Assembly: GCF_001905505.1 (NCBI RefSeq)
Contig: NZ_LIPG01000004.1
Span: forward strand, 682,001-746,000
Length of the DNA stretch: 64,000 nt
Source: Streptomyces sp. CB02058
GTDB taxonomy: Bacteria > Actinomycetota > Actinomycetes > Streptomycetales > Streptomycetaceae
Direction: 5' to 3'
The translations under genes were made by a program, and so were the position numbers. Of the stretch, positions 60,263-64,000 are shown one piece after another. The notes below the pieces were generated by a model. The model searched no databases and had not been told where the DNA came from. It was given only the letters and a program-made list of their open reading frames with translations. Each line of letters opens with the position of its first letter. Position 1 is the stretch's first letter.

Positions 60263-61747
60263 TCACCCGGCCGCCGCTCCGTCCCGGTCGGCGAGGCCTG
60301 CCCCGGTCCGCCCCAGCGACGGCACCCGCAGGCCGAACTCCCGGCGCAGAGCGGTCCGGGCGGCCAGCAGACCGCACATCCCGTGCACACCGGGGCCCGG
60401 CGGGGTCGCGGCCGAGCAGAGGTAGACCCCCGGCAAGGGGGTGCGGTACGGGTCCCAGCGGGCGACGGGCCGCAGGACGGACTGCCGCAGGCCGAGTGCC
60501 CCCGTCGCGATGTCCCCGCCGACGTAGTTGGGGTTGTAGCGGGCCAACGCGGCTCCCGAGACACCGCGTTCGGCGACCACGGTGTCGGTGAAGCCGGGGG
60601 CGTACCGCTCGATCGCCGCCCGCACCAGGGGCAGCGGGTCGCGGGTGGAGCCGTGCGGGAGGTGTGCGTACGCCCACACCGGACGGCGCCCGGGAAGGGC
60701 ACGCCCCGGGTCGGCGACCGCCGGGTCCACCACGAGCACGAAGGGCCGTTCGCCGGACGTGCCCCGGGCGTTGGCCGTCTCCTGCCGGAAGACCTCCCCC
60801 GCCGTCCCTCCGAGGTGCACGGTCACCGCCCGGCCGACACCGGGGGCGGACCAGGGAATCGGTTCCGAGACGAGGAAGTCGGCCTTGCCGGCCGCCGGGC
60901 CGTAGCGATAGCGGCGCAGCGCCCGGGCGTAGCGAGGGGGCAGGCGGTCCCCGGCGAGGGACGCCAGTGCGGTCGGAGAGACGTCCAGGAGCACCGCCCG
61001 GACGCCGTCCAGTTCCCGCAGGTCGGTGATCTCCCGGCCGGTGTGCAGGACTCCGCCGTGTGCCCGGATGTCGGCGGCCAGGGCGTCCGCGATGCTCCGG
61101 CTGCCGCCGCGCGGTACCGGCCAGCCCGGTCCGTGGGCGAGTTGGGCCAGCAGCAGCCCGACGGCGGCGCCGGGCAGCGACGGCAGCGGGCCTGTCAGGT
61201 GCGCGGCGGCGCCGGCCAGCAGCGCCCGGGCCTCCTCGCCGCGGAAGGCGAGCGGCCCGAGCCGGGTCCCGTGGAGCAGGACCCGGCTCAGCAGAGCCGG
61301 GGCGGCCCGGAGCCCGGGAGGCCGTCTCAGGTCGGACAGGAGCAGCCCGGCAAGGTCCGTCCCGTGCGCCAGCAGGGGTTCCATCAGCCGGCGCCAGCGC
61401 GGTCCGTCCGGCCCGAGCCCGGCGCAGGTCGCGTCGAGGTCGTGCCAGGCCAGGGCGGCCCGCCCGTCGTCGAGGGGGTGGGCGTAGCTGATCTCCGGGC
61501 GGAGCATGTCCACCCGCTCGGCGAGGCCGAACTCCCTGAAGAACGGGGAGGACATGCCCATCGGGTGCACCGCCGAGCAGATGTCGTGGACCACGCCGGA
61601 GCCGAACAGGTCGGCTCCGCGCAGCCCGCCTCCCAGGGTGCCGGCGGCCTCGTACACCTCGACACGCAGTCCGGCCCGGGCCAGGACGGCCGCGGCGGCG
61701 AGGCCGTTCGGACCGCTGCCGACGACGGCAGCGTCCGCTCCGCTCAC
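60263..61747 (-). CDS. FAD-dependent oxidoreductase, phytoene-desaturase-like
   Basis: 494 residues. The dinucleotide-binding N-terminus VVGSGPNGLAAAAVLARAGLRVEVYEA with the acidic end of strand 2 (E) is intact; a C-terminal FAD motif is PLPGVYLCSAATPPGPGVHGMCG. The family covers carotenoid desaturases, amine oxidases and tailoring dehydrogenases. There are no phytoene synthase or other carotenoid genes nearby, so a tailoring role in the neighbouring cluster is more likely. GTG at 61747 has a poor ribosome binding site. Last gene of a leftward set with the ABC transporter and methyltransferase. Confidence 0.82.
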   Translation of the reverse strand: MSGADAAVVGSGPNGLAAAAVLARAGLRVEVYEAAGTLGGGLRGADLFGSGVVHDICSAVHPMGMSSPFFREFGLAERVDMLRPEISYAHPLDDGRAALAWHDLDATCAGLGPDGPRWRRLMEPLLAHGTDLAGLLLSDLRRPPGLRAAPALLSRVLLHGTRLGPLAFRGEEARALLAGAAAHLTGPLPSLPGAAVGLLLAQLAHGPGWPVPRGGSRSIADALAADIRAHGGVLHTGREITDLRELDGVRAVLLDVSPTALASLAGDRLPPRYARALRRYRYGPAAGKADFLVSEPIPWSAPGVGRAVTVHLGGTAGEVFRQETANARGTSGERPFVLVVDPAVADPGRALPGRRPVWAYAHLPHGSTRDPLPLVRAAIERYAPGFTDTVVAERGVSGAALARYNPNYVGGDIATGALGLRQSVLRPVARWDPYRTPLPGVYLCSAATPPGPGVHGMCGLLAARTALRREFGLRVPSLGRTGAGLADRDGAAAG

Positions 61748-61844
61748 CGGGGGCGTCCCGTGCCGCCGGCGGAGGGCCGGCCGACGCGGCGGCCTGGCGA
61801 GCGGTGCAGGGCCCCCGACGGCACGGGGCGGGCGGGTGCGGGGG

Positions 61845-63698
61845 TCATCCGGCCACTCCCGCGGAGGGCTGCCCGGACCGCACGCCGGTGGCCGCCTCGG
61901 CCGCGGCCTCGGCACGGGCTCCGTCCGCGAACTGCGCGGCGGCCAGCCGGCCGTAGAGCGCGTCGTCCCGGATGAGCTGCGGGTGGGTGCCGACGGCGCG
62001 CACCCGGCCCTCGTCGAGGACCACGATGCGGTCGGCCTCGACCACGGTGGAGATGCGGTGCGCGATGGCGACGACCGCACAGCGGCGGGCGATGCGCCTG
62101 AGGCTGTCGCGCAGGGCCGCCTCCGCCTCCGAGTCGAGGTGGGCGGTTGCCTCGTCGAGGAGGATCACGGCGGGCTTCTGCAGCAGCGCCCGGGCCACGC
62201 AGAGCCGCTGCCGCTGGCCGCCGGAGAGTCCCGTGCCCTGGTCGCCGAGATGTGTGTCCAGGCCCTCGGGCAGGGCGGCGACCACGTCGGTGAGCCCGGC
62301 GAGTTCGACCGCCTCCTCGATGTCGGCCTCGGTGGCGTCGGGTGCGGCGTAGACGATGTTCTCCCGGAGGGTGCCGCGCATCGCGGCGCTGTCCTGCTGG
62401 ACGTAGCCGACACCGCCGCGGATCTCGGCGGGTGTCAGGTGCGCGATGTCCCTGCCGTCCAGGAGCACGGCTCCGCGCCCGGGGCGGTAGAACCGCTCGA
62501 TGAGCTGGAAGACCGTGGTCTTGCCGGCGCCGGAGACACCGACCAGTGCGGTGAGCCCGCGCGGGGGGACGGTGAAGGAGACCGCGTCCAGGACGGGCCG
62601 GTCGCCGTAGCCGAAGCGGACGTCGCGGAATTCGACGGCCGGGTGCCCGCCCTCCGGAGCGGGCGGCGCGGTGTCCCGCGCCTGCCCCGGCGCGGCGTCG
62701 GTCCCGGGGCCTGGGTCCGCCGCGGGAGCGGCGGTGTGCTCCTGCGGGATGCCGGCCAGTTCGTCCACGCGCTGCACGGCGGCCCGGCCCTGCTGGTAGG
62801 TGCCGAGCGAGAGGAACACGAGGACCAGCGGGGAGACGAGGTAGAAGAGGTACATCGTGAAGGCCGTGAAGTCGGCGACGCTCAGGGAGCCGGTCGCCAC
62901 CCTGGCCATGCCGATGCCCATCACGGCGGCCAGCGAGGCCTGGAGGCCGACGTTCAGGACCGGCGAGAACAGGGCGTTGAGCACGGTGACCCGGTTTCCG
63001 GACCGGCGGACCTTGTCCGCGCGCGCCGCGAGCCGGTCCTCCTCGCGGCCCTCGGCGCCCGCGGCCTTCACGGTGGGCAGGGCGGCGAGCACCCGCTGGA
63101 GGTCCGCGCCGAACTCGCCGGTGTCCGCGCGGTTGACCAGGGCCGCCCGGCGCAGCCCGCGGGCGACGCCGATGGAGGCGACGCTGGCGACACCGAGGCA
63201 GCCGATGGTCACCAGGAGCAGCCAGACGTCGATCAGGGCCATCATCACCACGCCGCCGACCACGATGAGCCCGTTGAGGAGGATCTGCGCGAGGCTCTGG
63301 GTGAGCGCGATCTTCATCAGCGCGGTGTCGCCCACCAGCCGGGTGTGGACGTCGCCCTGCCGCTGGGTGTTGAGATAGGAGAGTTCGGCGCGCAGCACCC
63401 TGCCCGAGAGGAGGACCCGGGCGTCGCGGACGATGTTCTCGCCGGCCCGGCCGATGAGACATCCCTGGGTCGCGGAGAGCGCGGCGTCCGCCACGAACAG
63501 GACGGCCAGCAGGGTGATGAGGAGCGCGACCGGCTCGTGCCGGCCGACCGCCTCGATGAGGTGCGCGACGAGTTTCGGCTGCACGAGGGTGGAGGCCACG
63601 CCGAGGATCCCGAGCAGCACCCCGCCCGTCAGGAGCCGGGTCTGGGCACGGGTCAGCTCCGCGACGAGGCCACGCGGCGCGGCCGTGGTGCCGGTCAT
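61845..63698 (-). CDS. ABC exporter, fused membrane and ATPase domains
   Basis: 617 residues. Six membrane helices (about 20-320) then a nucleotide-binding domain with GVSGAGKTTVF (Walker A), YVQQDSAAMRGTLRENIVY (Q-loop), LSGGQRQRLCVARALL (signature), VILLDEATAHLDSE (Walker B) and AHRIST (switch). A homodimeric exporter of the MsbA/LmrA/McjD kind, fitting export of a peptide or other natural product. It lacks an N-terminal C39 peptidase domain. ATG overlaps the stop of the upstream methyltransferase (ATGA). 97 bases separate it from the oxidoreductase. Confidence 0.9.
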   Translation of the reverse strand: MTGTTAAPRGLVAELTRAQTRLLTGGVLLGILGVASTLVQPKLVAHLIEAVGRHEPVALLITLLAVLFVADAALSATQGCLIGRAGENIVRDARVLLSGRVLRAELSYLNTQRQGDVHTRLVGDTALMKIALTQSLAQILLNGLIVVGGVVMMALIDVWLLLVTIGCLGVASVASIGVARGLRRAALVNRADTGEFGADLQRVLAALPTVKAAGAEGREEDRLAARADKVRRSGNRVTVLNALFSPVLNVGLQASLAAVMGIGMARVATGSLSVADFTAFTMYLFYLVSPLVLVFLSLGTYQQGRAAVQRVDELAGIPQEHTAAPAADPGPGTDAAPGQARDTAPPAPEGGHPAVEFRDVRFGYGDRPVLDAVSFTVPPRGLTALVGVSGAGKTTVFQLIERFYRPGRGAVLLDGRDIAHLTPAEIRGGVGYVQQDSAAMRGTLRENIVYAAPDATEADIEEAVELAGLTDVVAALPEGLDTHLGDQGTGLSGGQRQRLCVARALLQKPAVILLDEATAHLDSEAEAALRDSLRRIARRCAVVAIAHRISTVVEADRIVVLDEGRVRAVGTHPQLIRDDALYGRLAAAQFADGARAEAAAEAATGVRSGQPSAGVAG

Positions 63699-64000
63699 GA
63701 CTGCTCCGTACGGTCGGCGCGGACGAACCGGCTGATGTGGACGGGGCTCTGGGCGGCGATGAACGGCCCGCCCGACCAGTCGCCGTGGAGGCTGACCCGT
63801 TCGAGTCCGGCTTCGGCCGCGTAGGCCTCGATGTCCTCCGGGGTGGTGAGGCGCGTGATCTCGGTTCCTATCCGGGTGCCCCCGGGCTCGTGCAGCAGGT
63901 GCGAGGTGTGCCAGAACCCCTGTTCGGCGAGGAGCGTGGAGTAGGTCTGGAGCCCGGTCCCGGGTGCGGGGTAGGGCGCGAAGAACGAGGTGCGGCTGAG
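63695..64000 (-). CDS. SAM-dependent methyltransferase, C-terminal part (5' end outside the window)
   Basis: 101 residues to the stop. They include TRLTTPEDIEAYAAEAGLE followed by HGDWSGGPFIAAQSPVH and ISRFVRADRTEQS. This is the usual ending of class I small-molecule methyltransferases, where an (A/E)-Y-A-x-x-A-G-(L/F) helix is followed by a D-x-x-G-x-P strand. The N-terminal SAM-binding GxGxG lies beyond base 64000. Overlaps the ABC exporter start (ATGA). Assignment is from the C-terminal pattern only. Confidence 0.6.
   Translation of the reverse strand, partial: LSRTSFFAPYPAPGTGLQTYSTLLAEQGFWHTSHLLHEPGGTRIGTEITRLTTPEDIEAYAAEAGLERVSLHGDWSGGPFIAAQSPVHISRFVRADRTEQS

Overview
The window is chromosomal DNA of a Streptomyces-type actinobacterium. 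The DNA is very GC-rich, and GTG and TTG starts are common. Several genes lack a ribosome binding site and start 6-7 bases after a TAnnnT box, as leaderless genes do. Regulators are numerous, as are twin-arginine and lipoprotein signals and DmdR/IdeR-type iron boxes. No rRNA, tRNA, insertion sequence, phage or CRISPR array was seen.

The left third (about 1-22300) is mostly a plant and fungal polysaccharide locus. It holds a secreted GH87 alpha-1,3-glucanase, a PL11 rhamnogalacturonan lyase, a CE12 rhamnogalacturonan acetylesterase, a DeoR/LacI hybrid regulator, a Tat-exported PL26/YetA-like exo-rhamnogalacturonan lyase and a GDSL esterase. These are followed by a 2-hydroxyacid dehydrogenase, a three-gene oligosaccharide ABC importer, a LacI regulator and a DUF2264 (GH154-like) enzyme. 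Together they fit outside cleavage and deacetylation of rhamnogalacturonan I, import of the fragments and final uronyl removal inside the cell. A promoter with a LacI operator between its -35 and -10 boxes, plus a second operator inside the first permease gene, gives an explicit regulatory model.

The middle (22300-41700) carries an iron-box-controlled DUF2470 gene, a lone class I terpene synthase, an unlisted 25-residue bL37-like ribosomal protein gene, and a cobalamin riboswitch driving a CbiMNQO cobalt importer. Then come a secreted alpha/beta hydrolase, a PucR/NCS1 permease/NTF2-like/aminobutyraldehyde dehydrogenase module, a transglycosylase-like secreted protein, a CPA2 antiporter, an AlkD-type glycosylase, an iron-regulated siderophore-interacting reductase, and a convergent AraC regulator and GH29 fucosidase pair.

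The right third (41850-64000) has a zinc-knuckle protein, a SpoIIE phosphatase with its own anti-sigma-kinase-like domain, and a siderophore uptake operon. That operon comprises an AraC regulator, ATPase, binding protein, fused double permease and a GNAT/C39-peptidase fusion. It is followed by a Ser/Thr kinase with a PQQ propeller, a GH43/117-like propeller, a metallophosphoesterase, a small conserved protein and a gene remnant. Two unusual divergent regulators then precede an FAD oxidoreductase, an ABC exporter and a truncated methyltransferase at the right edge. The methyltransferase-exporter-oxidoreductase order suggests the end of a natural product cluster, possibly a linaridin-type RiPP, whose core would lie beyond base 64000.
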